Source: CAWCKS01 sp963796195
Lineage (GTDB): Bacteria; Pseudomonadota; Alphaproteobacteria; Rhizobiales; Xanthobacteraceae
Assembly: GCA_963796195.1 (NCBI GenBank)
Contig: CAWCKS010000014.1
Location: 1-64,000 of the forward strand
Direction of reading: 5' to 3'
Length of the DNA stretch: 64,000 nt
Shown: piece by piece, positions 55,145 to 63,704 of the stretch
Numbering within the stretch: position 1 is the stretch's first letter
Layout: each line of letters starts with the position of its first letter
Translations under genes and position numbers: made by a program
Notes under the pieces: model-generated
The model's input: only the letters and a program-made list of their open reading frames with translations
Database searches by the model: none
What the model was told of the DNA's origin: nothing

Positions 55145-55870
55145 TCAGATCGCCGCGATGAACTTCAGCACCGCGCGAAAACGGATCGAGCGCTTGCCGA
55201 CCAGTGCGGTGGCTTCAGCGTCCGCGCCATCGCTCGAGTAGATGCCGGAAAAGCCGATGCCGACTTCGTAGCCGCCAAAGATCGGCGCAGCACCGCGGCT
55301 TGGCGTGTGCTCGTGGTTGATCAGCGCGCCCTTCCAGCGGCCGTCGGCGCTGCGGTAGGAGCCGACGTAGTCGAAAAAGGCGTCGCCGCCGCGGATCCGT
55401 CCGCGATCGAGCACCATCACGCCGGTGTTGCCGCCATCAACGCCGTCAAGCATCCGGATATGGATCGAGTACAGGCCGTTGCGGATGCCGCCCTCATCGG
55501 CCGCGTCCGCCACCGTCTCGTCGCTGCCCATCCGCGTCATCACCGAGCGAAACGCGATGCCCGGAAGCTGTTCGGTGCCGCCCTCGAAGGCATAGCCTTC
55601 CGCGGTCGGATGGCCGGTGAGTTTCAGCGTGATGACGTCGATGCCGAACAGGGGCCGAAAATTCGGATCGTTGTTGTGCCGGACCGTCGAAATGTCGACC
55701 GTGATGGTCTCGCCTCGGTCGACATAGGTCCCGATAAAGGCAAATGCCGAGTTGCCACCGAGCATCTTGCCGTCGCGCACATAGAGCACGCCGCGGCCGG
55801 TGCCGTGCACGGTCTGGAATTCCGTCTTGTAAAGGCCGTTATCCACGCGGCTTCCGTGCCGGAACGGCAC
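55145..55870 (-). CDS. protein with two GrlR-like domains
   Basis: A 241-residue protein from a GTG start. Domain 1: NGLYKTEFQTVHGTGRGVLY, MLGGNSAFAFIGTYVDRGET and FKLTGH-like LTGHPTAEGYAFEGGTEQL. Domain 2: NGLYSIHIRMLDGVDGGNTG, RIRGGDAFFDYVGSYRSADG and ALVGKRSIRFRAVLKF. GrlR, the negative regulator of enteropathogenic type III secretion, is a small calycin-like barrel; alphaproteobacterial relatives have no known partner. Starts 7 bases after the stop of the next GrlR-like gene. Confidence 0.75.
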   Translation of the reverse strand: MPFRHGSRVDNGLYKTEFQTVHGTGRGVLYVRDGKMLGGNSAFAFIGTYVDRGETITVDISTVRHNNDPNFRPLFGIDVITLKLTGHPTAEGYAFEGGTEQLPGIAFRSVMTRMGSDETVADAADEGGIRNGLYSIHIRMLDGVDGGNTGVMVLDRGRIRGGDAFFDYVGSYRSADGRWKGALINHEHTPSRGAAPIFGGYEVGIGFSGIYSSDGADAEATALVGKRSIRFRAVLKFIAAI

Positions 55871-55877
55871 GCGAAAA

Positions 55878-56222
55878 TCAATCGGGGATCAACAGCCGAA
55901 GCTTGGCATTGAAGCGGATACTTTGCTTGCCGACCAGCGAGGTGCCGAAGGATTCGATGGTCTCATCATTGTAGGTCCCGGTGTATCCCATGGTCACCAC
56001 GCGCTTTTCCCACACCGGCCGCTCGCCATTGGCGGGCGTATGCTCCTGATTGGTCATCTCGCCCTTCACCTTGCCGTTGGCGCAGGTGTAGCTGCCATGG
56101 CAGAAGTAGAAGGAATCGCCGCCGCGGATGATGCCGTCGCGCAGCACCATGACCCCATCGCTGCCGCCGACGACACCGTCGAGAAACGTGACCCTGCAAT
56201 GGTATAGCCCGTTCCGGATCAT
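55878..56222 (-). CDS. GrlR-like protein
   Basis: A 114-residue single-domain GrlR-like protein: IRNGLYHCRVTFLDGVVGGS, then MVLRDGIIRGGDSFYFCHGS, KGEMTNQEHTPANGERPVWE and LVGKQSIRFNAKLRLLIPD. Strongly resembles domain 2 of the protein encoded directly downstream (both have GGDxF, NQEHTP/NHEHTP and VGKxSIRF). The pair is very likely cotranscribed. No type III secretion genes are in the window. Confidence 0.75.
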   Translation of the reverse strand: MIRNGLYHCRVTFLDGVVGGSDGVMVLRDGIIRGGDSFYFCHGSYTCANGKVKGEMTNQEHTPANGERPVWEKRVVTMGYTGTYNDETIESFGTSLVGKQSIRFNAKLRLLIPD

Positions 56223-56386
56223 GATTTCGCGCCTTGTCCCGACCTTCTGACAATAACCCTCTTCAAGGGCGAATCGTCCGTTCCGTGTCGCAGCGCCCAC
56301 AAAATTCGATCGGTTGAAATCATAGTTGCAAGATAAAATTGTCACTGAACTAAGTCGCGGCGACGACAAGCCGTTGCTGATGGAGC

Positions 56387-57124
56387 TTGCCCACCTTGGA
56401 GACCGCCCTCTACCTGCCTGTGAAGCGCTTCCTCGAACGGCTTGGCTTTACGGTCAAAGGCGAGATCAGCGGCTGCGATCTGGTCGGCCTGTCCCCCTCC
56501 GACCCGCCGGTTGTCGTCATCTGTGAGCTGAAACTGTCGTTCAACCTGGAGCTCGTGCTGCAGGCGGTCGACCGTGCCACGGCCTCCGACGAGGTCTGGC
56601 TCGCCGCACGCATCTCCGCGCGCGGCAAGGGCCGCGAGAGCGACACGCGCTACCGCAATCTCTGCCGCAGGCTCGGCTTCGGCATGCTGGGGGTGACCGA
56701 CAAGGACGAGGTCGAAGTGCTGGTCAAGCCGCCGACATCAGCCCCGCGCCGCAACCCGCGCAAGCGCTCAAAGCTTGTGCACGAGCACCTGCGCCGGCGC
56801 GGCGATCCGGTCAAGGGCGGCTCAACGCGCACGCCGATCATGACCGCCTATCGTCAGCAGGCGCTGGCCTGTGCCGCAGCGCTTGCCCATGGCCCGATGC
56901 GGCCGCGTGATCTGAAGCTTCAGGTGCCCGAAGCGCCAAAAATCTTGCGCGGCAACGTCTATGGCTGGTTCATCAATGTCGAGCGCGGGGTCTACACCCT
57001 GACAGATGCCGGCCGCGCCGCGCTCAAGCGCTGGCCGGATTATGCGACATCGGCACCGCCTTCGATTGCCGCGGCGCCGCGTGGCAAGAAGTCCGTCGCC
57101 GCGGCAGAAAAAATGGCCCCCTGA
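56387..57124 (+). CDS. DUF2161 family PD-(D/E)XK-type protein
   Basis: A 245-residue protein: ETALYLPVKRFLERLGFTVK, EISGCDLVGLSPSDPPVVVI and CELKLSFNLELVLQAVDRAT give the nuclease-like core with D ... E-x-K (the ELK). A C-terminal winged-helix-like part contains GPMRPRDLKLQVPEAPKILR and YGWFINVERGVYTLTDAGRA. DUF2161 members are predicted phosphodiesterases of unknown role. TTG start at 56387 or 56396. The stop lies inside a terminator hairpin. Confidence 0.8.
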   Translation: MPTLETALYLPVKRFLERLGFTVKGEISGCDLVGLSPSDPPVVVICELKLSFNLELVLQAVDRATASDEVWLAARISARGKGRESDTRYRNLCRRLGFGMLGVTDKDEVEVLVKPPTSAPRRNPRKRSKLVHEHLRRRGDPVKGGSTRTPIMTAYRQQALACAAALAHGPMRPRDLKLQVPEAPKILRGNVYGWFINVERGVYTLTDAGRAALKRWPDYATSAPPSIAAAPRGKKSVAAAEKMAP

Positions 57125-57136
57125 CGGGGGCCATTT
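57111..57136 (+). terminator. terminator overlapping the DUF2161 stop codon
   Basis: aaatggccccc (57111-57121), loop tgac, gggggccattt (57126-57136): 11 perfect pairs, GC-rich at the loop, with an A-run before and ttt closing the right arm. The TGA stop lies across the loop. Confidence 0.7.
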
Positions 57137-57328
57137 CTCAGCGCAGTCATCCCAACCGGACGTGCCGGACGATTGCCCTCTCCTCCACGTCTCGGTGACA
57201 GAACCTGCAGACGACCGTGACGTTCCGGAAGAAATTCACAGAATTTCCTGAACAGATATTCAGACTCGGCGCTGTTTCCAAACGCGCATATGCTCGGCAT
57301 CAAGAAGATAACGACAAGGGGCATTGCG

Positions 57329-58295
57329 ATGCGATTTGGCGAGCAGACAGTGACCTTCGCGAACGGCGTTCGCGGCGAGACCATCGCAATTCCATCGGCC
57401 AATCCGCGCAACTACCATCAGGCGATCTCGGCGGCCTTCGGCCATGCCGCGCATTGCGCTCGACGGCCAGCTGTTCATTCCGAAAGGCAAGCCCGACACG
57501 AAGTGGCCCCTCGTCATGATCGTGCCGGGCAGTCTTGGTGTTGCGCCCTCGCACGTCACCCACGCCGAGACGCTGGTCGCGCATGGCATCGCGGCGTTCG
57601 TGCTCGACAATTTCGGCGGCCGCAACGTCACCTCCACCGTCGCCAACCAGACCTTGTTTTCCTTCGCGGCCAGTGGCTACGACGTCCTCGCGGCATGGAA
57701 GGTGCTTGCGGCCCGGCCCGAGATCGACGCCACGCGGATTGGCGCGCAGGGCCACAGCCGCGGCGGTTCAGCGGTGCTGACGGCCGCTGCGCGCGTCTTT
57801 GCCGATGCGGTCGTCGGGCGCGGCGTCGGGCTTGCCGGCGTGCTGGCCGCTTATCCCTGGTGCGGACATCAATTCCTGCGTCCGGGCATCGGCAACACCG
57901 AGGTCCGTGTCATCATCGGCGACATCGATGAGTGGTGTTCGCCGATGCAGGCGCAAGGACATTGCCAGGCGATGCGCCTTGCCGGCGGCAAGGTATCGTT
58001 GCGTCTTGTCCGTGGCGCGCATCATTCGTTCGATCGCGGCACGGCGATCACCGACATTCCCGATGCCGCCGTACAGCCGCCGGCGCCGACCGCCTATATT
58101 GCCGATGACGGCGCGATGCTGCATCCGCTGGAAGATGCACCGAACCCCGAGCTGACCGACCGCGACATCATGGTCTATGGCCTGAAAGCCGGCTACGGAC
58201 GCAAAGGCGCGAAGATCGGCAGCCGCGACGGCGACGCCGAGCTGTTCAAACAGGACATGCTTGCGTTCTGGACGCGCGTGTTGCGTGGTGCTTGA
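57329..58295 (+). pseudogene. dienelactone-hydrolase-like enzyme, one frameshift
   Basis: The N-terminus MRFGEQTVTFANGVRGETIA and ANPRNYHQAISAAFGHAAH is followed by one extra base near 57455. The rest reads ALDGQLFIPKGKPDTKWPLV, VMIVPGSLGVAPSHVTHAET, GAQGHSRGGSAVLTAAARVF (nucleophile elbow; serine in place of the DLH cysteine), VIIGDIDEWCSPMQAQGHCQ (acid) and RLVRGAHHSFDRGTAITDI (histidine). An alpha/beta hydrolase of about 320 residues. An ATG at 57444 gives a 283-residue product lacking the first 40 residues. Confidence 0.82.
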
Positions 58296-58309
58296 GGGGC
58301 CAGCCGAGA

Positions 58310-58681
58310 ATGAAACGATTGCTGCTCTCGATCATCGCCGTCGCCTGCATCGCCGCGACGTCAACGCCCGCATCGGCGGTGTGCCGAACCAGCGGCCGAT
58401 TTTCGATCGCCAGCTCCGGCCCATGGCCGATGATGATGACGGTGACATCGGGCACGCCGTGCTCGAGCAGCTATCAACTGAACTTCCCCGGCACCCATCT
58501 TTACGTCGCGGGCAATCCGGACCACGGCCGCCTCTTGTTGCGCGAGGGCGGTCACTACACCTACCTCCCCACATCCGGCTATCGCGGTGCCGACACTTTC
58601 ATGCTGAAGGTGTGCGGGCGCATCCAGGGCGGACAGACCAAATCCTGCACCGACCTGAAATATGCGGTGACGGTAGAGTAG
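58310..58681 (+). CDS. secreted Ig-like/cadherin-like hypothetical protein
   Basis: A 123-residue protein. Signal peptide MKRLLLSIIAVACIAATSTP (ASA cleavage), then VCRTSGRFSIASSGP and HYTYLPTSGYRGADTFMLKV, the Y-x-P-xxGYxGxDxF motif of bacterial Ig-like Big_9-type domains. Four cysteines. Probably periplasmic. Function unknown. Confidence 0.65.
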   Translation: MKRLLLSIIAVACIAATSTPASAVCRTSGRFSIASSGPWPMMMTVTSGTPCSSSYQLNFPGTHLYVAGNPDHGRLLLREGGHYTYLPTSGYRGADTFMLKVCGRIQGGQTKSCTDLKYAVTVE

Positions 58682-58684
58682 TTG

Positions 58685-59794
58685 CTACGGACCGGTGACA
58701 CGCCAGACGAAGCTGCCGCTCGTCGCATCGTCGACGAGTCGCCGCGCCACGATGCCGCGCCCGGCCGCGGCCGCAAGGCCCTCCATCAAGCCGTCGAGCA
58801 CCTGCACGCATGCCGGATGGTAAGTCACGCCATCCATCAGCCGCCAGCTGCGCTGCGCGATCTCGATGCCACGCGCGGTCGAAGCCAGCTCGGCGACGTC
58901 ATCCTGCGCCGACAGCATCGCTGCGAGAAACGCGGCGAAGTCGCTCGCGGTCACTTTTGCGCCGCCTGAGCCGGTAAACGAGTTGCTCGCCCACAGCGCG
59001 CCGCGCTCGGGCATCAGTGCCTGCGCGGTCTCGTGGAAATACTGCATGCCGATCAGCTTTGCGGTGAGCCGCAGCAGGTGACCGCCGTCCTCGGGACCAA
59101 ATTGCTGGATCAGGACCGGCGCCGCGGTGCGGACATATTCCATCGCGTAGTTGCGGAACGCTTTCTCCAGCCGCGGCTGAGGCCACGCGTCAACTGGCAG
59201 CGCCGGCGCTTTCGCCAGATCGAATTGTGGCGCCTCCTGCTCGCGTGCGAACACCACACGCTCCTCGACCACGAGATCGCGATCGTATTCATAATAGTAG
59301 CCTTCGAGGCCGTCCTGGCCGTCGACGGTTTGTTTGGTGCAGACGAAGCCGAGCTTGAGGTTGCCGAGCACGACGCCGTTGTTGCCGTGCCAGCCGTGCA
59401 GCATCGCGCGCGATACCTCGCCGGGAATGCCGGCGATCACAGTGCCGCGCCAGATCCAGCGCGGCGGCGGATAGCGAATCCACGCCTTGCGGTCGCTCTC
59501 ATACATGTACTCGACCGGGACACCGCCGATCCAGTTCGAGAGATAATGGTATTGCGCGGCCGCGACCGCCGGCGGCAGACCTCTCAGGCCGAGCTTGTCG
59601 AGGCCGGGAAGGAAACGCTCGAGCTGCTGGTGGCGAAAAATCCGGAACACGAACTCGGCCGCCGCGGGCGCGCCACGCCGTGCGGTGACGCTCAGGATCA
59701 ATCCGGCAAAGACGGCATGATAAAGCGTCGCGACCGCGCGCCAGCGCCACCATTTCGCTTCGTCGGATGTCTCCGTCGTCAACTCCCTGGCCAT
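58685..59794 (-). CDS. hypothetical protein, possible membrane anchor
   Basis: A 369-residue protein with a hydrophobic stretch VATLYHAVFAGLILSVTARR near the N-terminus, then YLSNWIGGVPVEYMYESDRK, HGWHGNNGVVLGNLKLGFVC and ALWASNSFTGSGGAKVTASD. The family is unrecognised. The C-terminal WASNSFTGSGGAKVTASDFA block looks conserved and might hold active-site residues. Starts 2 bases after the stop of a small membrane protein gene, so they form an operon. Confidence 0.55.
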   Translation of the reverse strand: MARELTTETSDEAKWWRWRAVATLYHAVFAGLILSVTARRGAPAAAEFVFRIFRHQQLERFLPGLDKLGLRGLPPAVAAAQYHYLSNWIGGVPVEYMYESDRKAWIRYPPPRWIWRGTVIAGIPGEVSRAMLHGWHGNNGVVLGNLKLGFVCTKQTVDGQDGLEGYYYEYDRDLVVEERVVFAREQEAPQFDLAKAPALPVDAWPQPRLEKAFRNYAMEYVRTAAPVLIQQFGPEDGGHLLRLTAKLIGMQYFHETAQALMPERGALWASNSFTGSGGAKVTASDFAAFLAAMLSAQDDVAELASTARGIEIAQRSWRLMDGVTYHPACVQVLDGLMEGLAAAAGRGIVARRLVDDATSGSFVWRVTGP

Positions 59795-59795
59795 G

Positions 59796-59942
59796 CTATG
59801 GCGCGGCCAGCGCCTGCAGCCAGCTGAAGCCATAGTAGACGCTGATCGCTTTCAGCGCGACCACCGCGGCCAGCACATAGATGATCATCATCAGCGTGCG
59901 TGGCGCGAACATTTCTGAAAACTGCCGACGGAACTCCCGCAT
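59796..59942 (-). CDS. small membrane protein
   Basis: A 48-residue protein: MREFRRQFSEMFAPRTLMMI, then IYVLAAVVALKAISVYYGFS, one membrane helix. Directly upstream of the 369-residue hypothetical gene on the same strand. Function unknown. A longer frame from 60056 lacks coding character. Confidence 0.55.
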   Translation of the reverse strand: MREFRRQFSEMFAPRTLMMIIYVLAAVVALKAISVYYGFSWLQALAAP

Positions 59943-60093
59943 ACCCCTGCTCCACTCACCCAACCGCCCCGCAATATCGTAGTTTTGCCGCAACAAGAAG
60001 CGGGAACTAGCCGGCCGCAGAGAGTGTGGCGTTTGGCAGTTGCTGCGCCGCGTCACGCTCTCTACCCTGTGCCCGATGATTCAGATTCGATCG

Positions 60094-60306
60094 ATGAAGC
60101 GGCTGCCCTTCCTCGCCTTGCTTTGGACCATGACGCTGCTCACCCGCGAGCCTGCGGCCCTCGACCTGCGGCTCGGCCAGCGCGTCTATGTCGATGACGG
60201 CACCTGCCCGCAGGGCCAGGTGAAAGAAGTAGTCGGCGCACGACTGACGCCGTCGGGTATCGAGCGCACGCGAAAATGCGTGCCGCGCAACAGCATCAAG
60301 CAATAA
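60094..60306 (+). CDS. small secreted DUF6719-like protein
   Basis: A 70-residue protein with a signal-like N-terminus MKRLPFLALLWTMTLLT and mature RVYVDDGTCPQGQVKEVVGA, then RTRKCVPRNSIKQ, containing two cysteines. Matches the short periplasmic DUF6719 pattern (VDDGxCPxGQxKxVxG...RxRxCxPR). An upstream ATG at 60076 is possible. Confidence 0.65.
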   Translation: MKRLPFLALLWTMTLLTREPAALDLRLGQRVYVDDGTCPQGQVKEVVGARLTPSGIERTRKCVPRNSIKQ

Positions 60307-60321
60307 CCCGCTGGTGATGTC

Positions 60322-60939
60322 CTAGGCGCCCGCGCTCGGTCGCGCGCTCACTCGTGCGTGCCAGGCCCGCAGGTGCTTCGCGCCCTCGGGCATCTCCATG
60401 CGGACGAACTTCGCAAAGTCGATGCCGCACAACAGCACGATGTCGGCCATCGAATATTTTCCGCCAGCGACGAACTCGCGGCCGTCGGCGAACTCGTCGT
60501 CGAGCCAGTTCATCGCATCCGCGACGACAGTACGGCTGTGTTCGCCAAAATCCTTGAAGCGGGTCTTGATCACGTGCTCGGTGCGCTCGTCAGCGTTGCG
60601 CCAGACCTGGCTCATCGGCGCCCACAGCCGAAACTCGGCGCGGCGGATCCACATCTCGACCATCGCCTGCTCGAACGGCGTTTCGCCAAACAGCGGCTTC
60701 TCCGGATGCAGCGCTTCGAAATAACGGCAGATTGCAAGCGACTCGGAGATGAAGTGGCCATCGTCGGTCTCGAGCACCGGCACCTGGCCGAGCGAATTCT
60801 TCTTCATGAAATCTGGCGCCTTGTGCGCGCGATCGCGCATCGGCACGTGGACCAGTTCGGTAGAGAGCCCCTTCTCGGCGAGATAGATGCGCACCTTGCG
60901 CGGATTGGGAGCCGGATAGTTTTCGTTATAGAGCTTCAC
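60322..60939 (-). CDS. glutathione S-transferase family protein
   Basis: A 205-residue GST from a GTG start with ggcggagg upstream. N-terminal domain KLYNENYPAPNPRKVRIYLA, KKNSLGQVPVLETDDGHFIS, ESLAICRYFE; C-terminal domain EFVAGGKYSMADIVLLCGID. Normal length. Related to GstA/maleylacetoacetate-isomerase-like enzymes. Substrate unknown. Confidence 0.87.
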   Translation of the reverse strand: MKLYNENYPAPNPRKVRIYLAEKGLSTELVHVPMRDRAHKAPDFMKKNSLGQVPVLETDDGHFISESLAICRYFEALHPEKPLFGETPFEQAMVEMWIRRAEFRLWAPMSQVWRNADERTEHVIKTRFKDFGEHSRTVVADAMNWLDDEFADGREFVAGGKYSMADIVLLCGIDFAKFVRMEMPEGAKHLRAWHARVSARPSAGA

Positions 60940-61058
60940 GTTGTTTCCTCCGCCAGCGCAGAAAAGAAGACGCGCAAAACGACACAACGGCTGCTTTGCA
61001 GCAGCCGTTGGCAGGCGTCAATCGAGGGGACGGGAGGAGAAGCTCGAAGCCAGCGCGA

Positions 61059-61250
61059 TCAGCGCGCAATCGGCGAATTGAAATCGTGGCTCGACGGGCC
61101 GTTGGCGGCCATTTGCACCAGCGGCGCAGGCTGCACGCGCGGCAGCGCAGCCAGCGCATTGGCGGTCAGCGTGGTCGCGAAGAACGCGGAGGCAATCCCG
61201 GTCACGAGGACCGCGAGAGCGAACGTCAAGGCGAAGGTCGTGGTGCGCAT
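61059..61250 (-). CDS. small secreted hypothetical protein
   Basis: A 63-residue protein with signal-like MRTTTFALTFALAVLVTGIA and a short mature part PRVQPAPLVQMAANGPSSHD. A start 11 codons upstream (61283) is possible. Follows another small secreted gene by about 50 bases on the same strand. Confidence 0.45.
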   Translation of the reverse strand: MRTTTFALTFALAVLVTGIASAFFATTLTANALAALPRVQPAPLVQMAANGPSSHDFNSPIAR

Positions 61251-61300
61251 GGCGCGATCCGAAAACAGGGTTGCGGTGTGCATCGGTCGGGCTCGGCTGC

Positions 61301-61447
61301 TTAGCGGCTTGCCACGGCGATGCCGGCCTGAGGGCCGAACTGGAACAGACCGGCGTTCGGGACGCCGTTCGAGGTCGAACCGGCCATCGAAACGTTCGAC
61401 ATGATCACGGTGAAGGCCAGGATCAGCGTCAGGGTCACGGTCCGCAT
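61301..61447 (-). CDS. small secreted hypothetical protein
   Basis: A 48-residue protein: MRTVTLTLILAFTVIMSNVS (signal), then STSNGVPNAGLFQFGPQAGI. Its N-terminus resembles that of the next gene (MRT...LT), so the pair may be diverged duplicates. A ggag ribosome-binding site lies upstream. Confidence 0.55.
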   Translation of the reverse strand: MRTVTLTLILAFTVIMSNVSMAGSTSNGVPNAGLFQFGPQAGIAVASR

Positions 61448-61565
61448 GTTCGTCTCCATCCAGCGCTCGGCGGTTCATGTCACCGCGTCGTCGTTAGGGT
61501 TAATAAGCACTCGCGGTTTCAGGATTTCTGCGTGAGGCGCCGAAAATGGTTTCGTCGAAAGCGGG

Positions 61566-61600
61566 GATTGTTTCGTCGCGACACGCCGCATGAAACAATC
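61566..61600. promoter_or_regulatory. inverted repeat upstream of the small secreted genes
   Basis: gattgtttc (61566-61574) and gaaacaatc (61592-61600) are perfect 9-base arms with a 17-base spacer, about 120 bases upstream of the secreted-protein start at 61447. It may be an operator or an RNA hairpin. The remainder of 61448-61955 shows no gene I can support. Confidence 0.35.
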
Positions 61601-61955
61601 ATTTCCGTCAATAAAATCATATATTTGCGCGAAGGAATCGATCAATCGCAGGCTGCTCTGCCTGAACTTCCTCGCCAGATTCCACGACGTAAAGACCTGA
61701 ACGCCGCCTGAGTTGACCTCGCGCAACGACCTGCCGGCGGCCTAGTGCGATGAACGAGCGGGTCGTTCAATGGCCGATCTGGGGCGATTCTCGTCACCGT
61801 AATCCACAGTGGCAAGAAGCGGATCGCTAACGGAAATGCCTTTGAAAGACCGCAGCAGAGTGGAACGAATGGCTATGTCGCGCGTTCCGCGGGGCGATGT
61901 CGTACCAAGTTGCGTGTGGTCGACCGTCCCTCACCCTGCCAATGAGGAGAACGCC

Positions 61956-62189
61956 ATGGGCAGCTCAATGACGAGTTCGCTCCCCGCTCGTTCGATCCCG
62001 GAGCAACCGTCGACCGCCGAGCGCGCCGCGCCGACGAGAACGCCGCGCGAGCTTGCCACGCAAACCCCGCACGTCATCAACTACACGCTGCAGCAGTTTG
62101 TCCGCCTCGCCGGGTCGCAGTGCCTGATGTCGCCTGCCGAAGTCGCTTACCACAACCGCGAACACGACCGCACGCGGCGGACGCGCTAG
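61956..62189 (+). CDS. small hypothetical protein
   Basis: A 77-residue protein, MGSSMTSSLPARSIPEQPST, then PHVINYTLQQFVRLAGSQCL and MSPAEVAYHNREHDRTRRTR, with an aatgaggag ribosome-binding site. The C-terminal half is probably helical. Function unknown. Confidence 0.5.
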   Translation: MGSSMTSSLPARSIPEQPSTAERAAPTRTPRELATQTPHVINYTLQQFVRLAGSQCLMSPAEVAYHNREHDRTRRTR

Positions 62190-62205
62190 GCAGGCCGCCG
62201 GCGCG

Positions 62206-62799
62206 TCAGCGTCCGGCCAGTACCGTTGTCCCCTCGCCCGCCTGGCGGCCGAGTTCACGAACCGAAATCCTGTCCCCCGACACCTCGATGGTCGTCACCG
62301 AGGCATGGTCGGGGCGAAAGCTCACCATCAGCTCACTGCCCTGTGCGGCGCCGACGATCGCGTTGATCGCAACGAAATGGCTGAAGACAACGGAATCGGC
62401 AGGCATCGCCCGCGCGGCGTTGAGGAGCGCCGCCCGCCAGGCATCGAAATCCGGGGAGCCCGCGGGCGCGCCTTGCTTCAAGCCGGCCCAGGTGCCGGCC
62501 ATGGCGTTGCGCAGCCAGGTTTGGCGCTCGGTGAGCGATAGTGGAGGCGAGGGAATTTCCCCTACCTCCGCGGCGATGATCGGCGACACGCCCCAGATGC
62601 CGGCGAGCGGCAGGGCCGTTTCGCGGCAGCGCTGCAGCGGACTTGAATAGACCGCCAGCGGTCGCAAGCGCCCGGCCAACTCACGAGCAACCGCCTCGGC
62701 CTGTGATTTGCCCACGTCGTCAAGGCCGGGATCAACGGAATCGCCGAACGAGGCCGCCGGACGGGCGTGCCGGATAAAATAGAGCGTCGTCACGCGCAT
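62206..62799 (-). CDS. histidine phosphatase family protein
   Basis: A 197-residue phosphoglycerate-mutase-like enzyme. The RH catalytic motif YFIRHARPAA is at residues 7-16. LAVYSSPLQRCRETALPLAG holds the second arginine. SVVFSHFVAINAIVGAAQ carries the distal histidine. Likely a phosphatase on a small molecule; substrate unknown. The start at 62799 is preferred over 62862. Confidence 0.85.
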   Translation of the reverse strand: MRVTTLYFIRHARPAASFGDSVDPGLDDVGKSQAEAVARELAGRLRPLAVYSSPLQRCRETALPLAGIWGVSPIIAAEVGEIPSPPLSLTERQTWLRNAMAGTWAGLKQGAPAGSPDFDAWRAALLNAARAMPADSVVFSHFVAINAIVGAAQGSELMVSFRPDHASVTTIEVSGDRISVRELGRQAGEGTTVLAGR

Positions 62800-62903
62800 A
62801 ATCCTTGAGGGAGAAGTTTGAAGCGCCAAACAAACGAACTTTAGCAGGCGCCAGAGGGCCAAGCGAGGCTAAGGCTCATGCAGAACACGAAGAGCCAATT
62901 GCG

Positions 62904-63446
62904 CTATTGCGTGACGAAATCCGCGCATTTCTGGATGTTGTCTGTTGCGCCCCACGGCATGATCGGCACCGTCGAGGTGGAGTTTTTTGGTGAGCCTTCG
63001 ATCAGCTTGTCGGAGTAGACCATATAGACGAGCACGTTGCGCTTGGTGTCGCAGCCGCGGACGATCTGCATCTTTTTGAAGAACAGGGAACGCCGCTCGC
63101 GAAACATGTCCTCGCCTTGCGCGAACTTCTCCTTGATGCGGATCGGGCCGACCTGGCGGCAGGCCAGCGAGATGTCGGAGACCTCCTCCGCCACCCCGAG
63201 CCATCCCGAAATGCCGCCCTTTTCCGGCACCGTGAAATGGCAGGCGACACCTTCGACGCCGGGGTCGTCGACCCCGTATGTCGCAAGCTTGTCATTTGGG
63301 GTGAGCAACTTGAACACGGTGGAGCGGCGGAAGATCAAATCCGGCTCGTCTGCGGCATAAGCCGACGTCGCCACCACGAGCGCGAACGCGGCCAACGCGG
63401 TCAGTTTGATACGACTTCGCGCGAAAAACATCGAAATTCCAGACAT
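62904..63446 (-). CDS. creA: CreA family protein
   Basis: A 180-residue secreted protein. Signal segment IKLTALAAFALVVATSAYAA, then LIFRRSTVFKLLTPNDKLAT, VACHFTVPEKGGISGWLGVA, ISLACRQVGPIRIKEKFAQG and QIVRGCDTKRNVLVYMVYSD, all characteristic of CreA, with four conserved cysteines. Periplasmic. Function unknown despite the name from the E. coli cre locus. Confidence 0.88.
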   Translation of the reverse strand: MSGISMFFARSRIKLTALAAFALVVATSAYAADEPDLIFRRSTVFKLLTPNDKLATYGVDDPGVEGVACHFTVPEKGGISGWLGVAEEVSDISLACRQVGPIRIKEKFAQGEDMFRERRSLFFKKMQIVRGCDTKRNVLVYMVYSDKLIEGSPKNSTSTVPIMPWGATDNIQKCADFVTQ

Positions 63447-63704
63447 CGTGAGAAGACCCTCTCCGTCACCGCTCCGACATGTAGTGCTGCGGTGCGGTTG
63501 CGAAAGGATTTGGGCGGGTCCGGGTGTGATATTTTCGCTGCAGCTTCAGGATAAATCGCCAGTCAGATCAGCAATGTGAACCCTTTACCGCTCCGCAACA
63601 CTTATCCATTGCAATAATGCTGTGATTCCAGCGACGACCGCGCCCTCAGCGAGTTATCTGGGCAGTGGGGTTGACTGCGACCTTAAGGGATTGAAAGGCG
63701 GCCA

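Noticed and set aside
60358..61404. A 348-codon plus-strand frame
   Set aside because: Antisense to a typical GST and to two small secreted genes.
61475..61726. An 83-codon minus-strand frame (VFTSWNLARKFRQSSLRLID)
   Set aside because: No ribosome-binding site, no domain, and it contains the inverted repeat; evidence insufficient.
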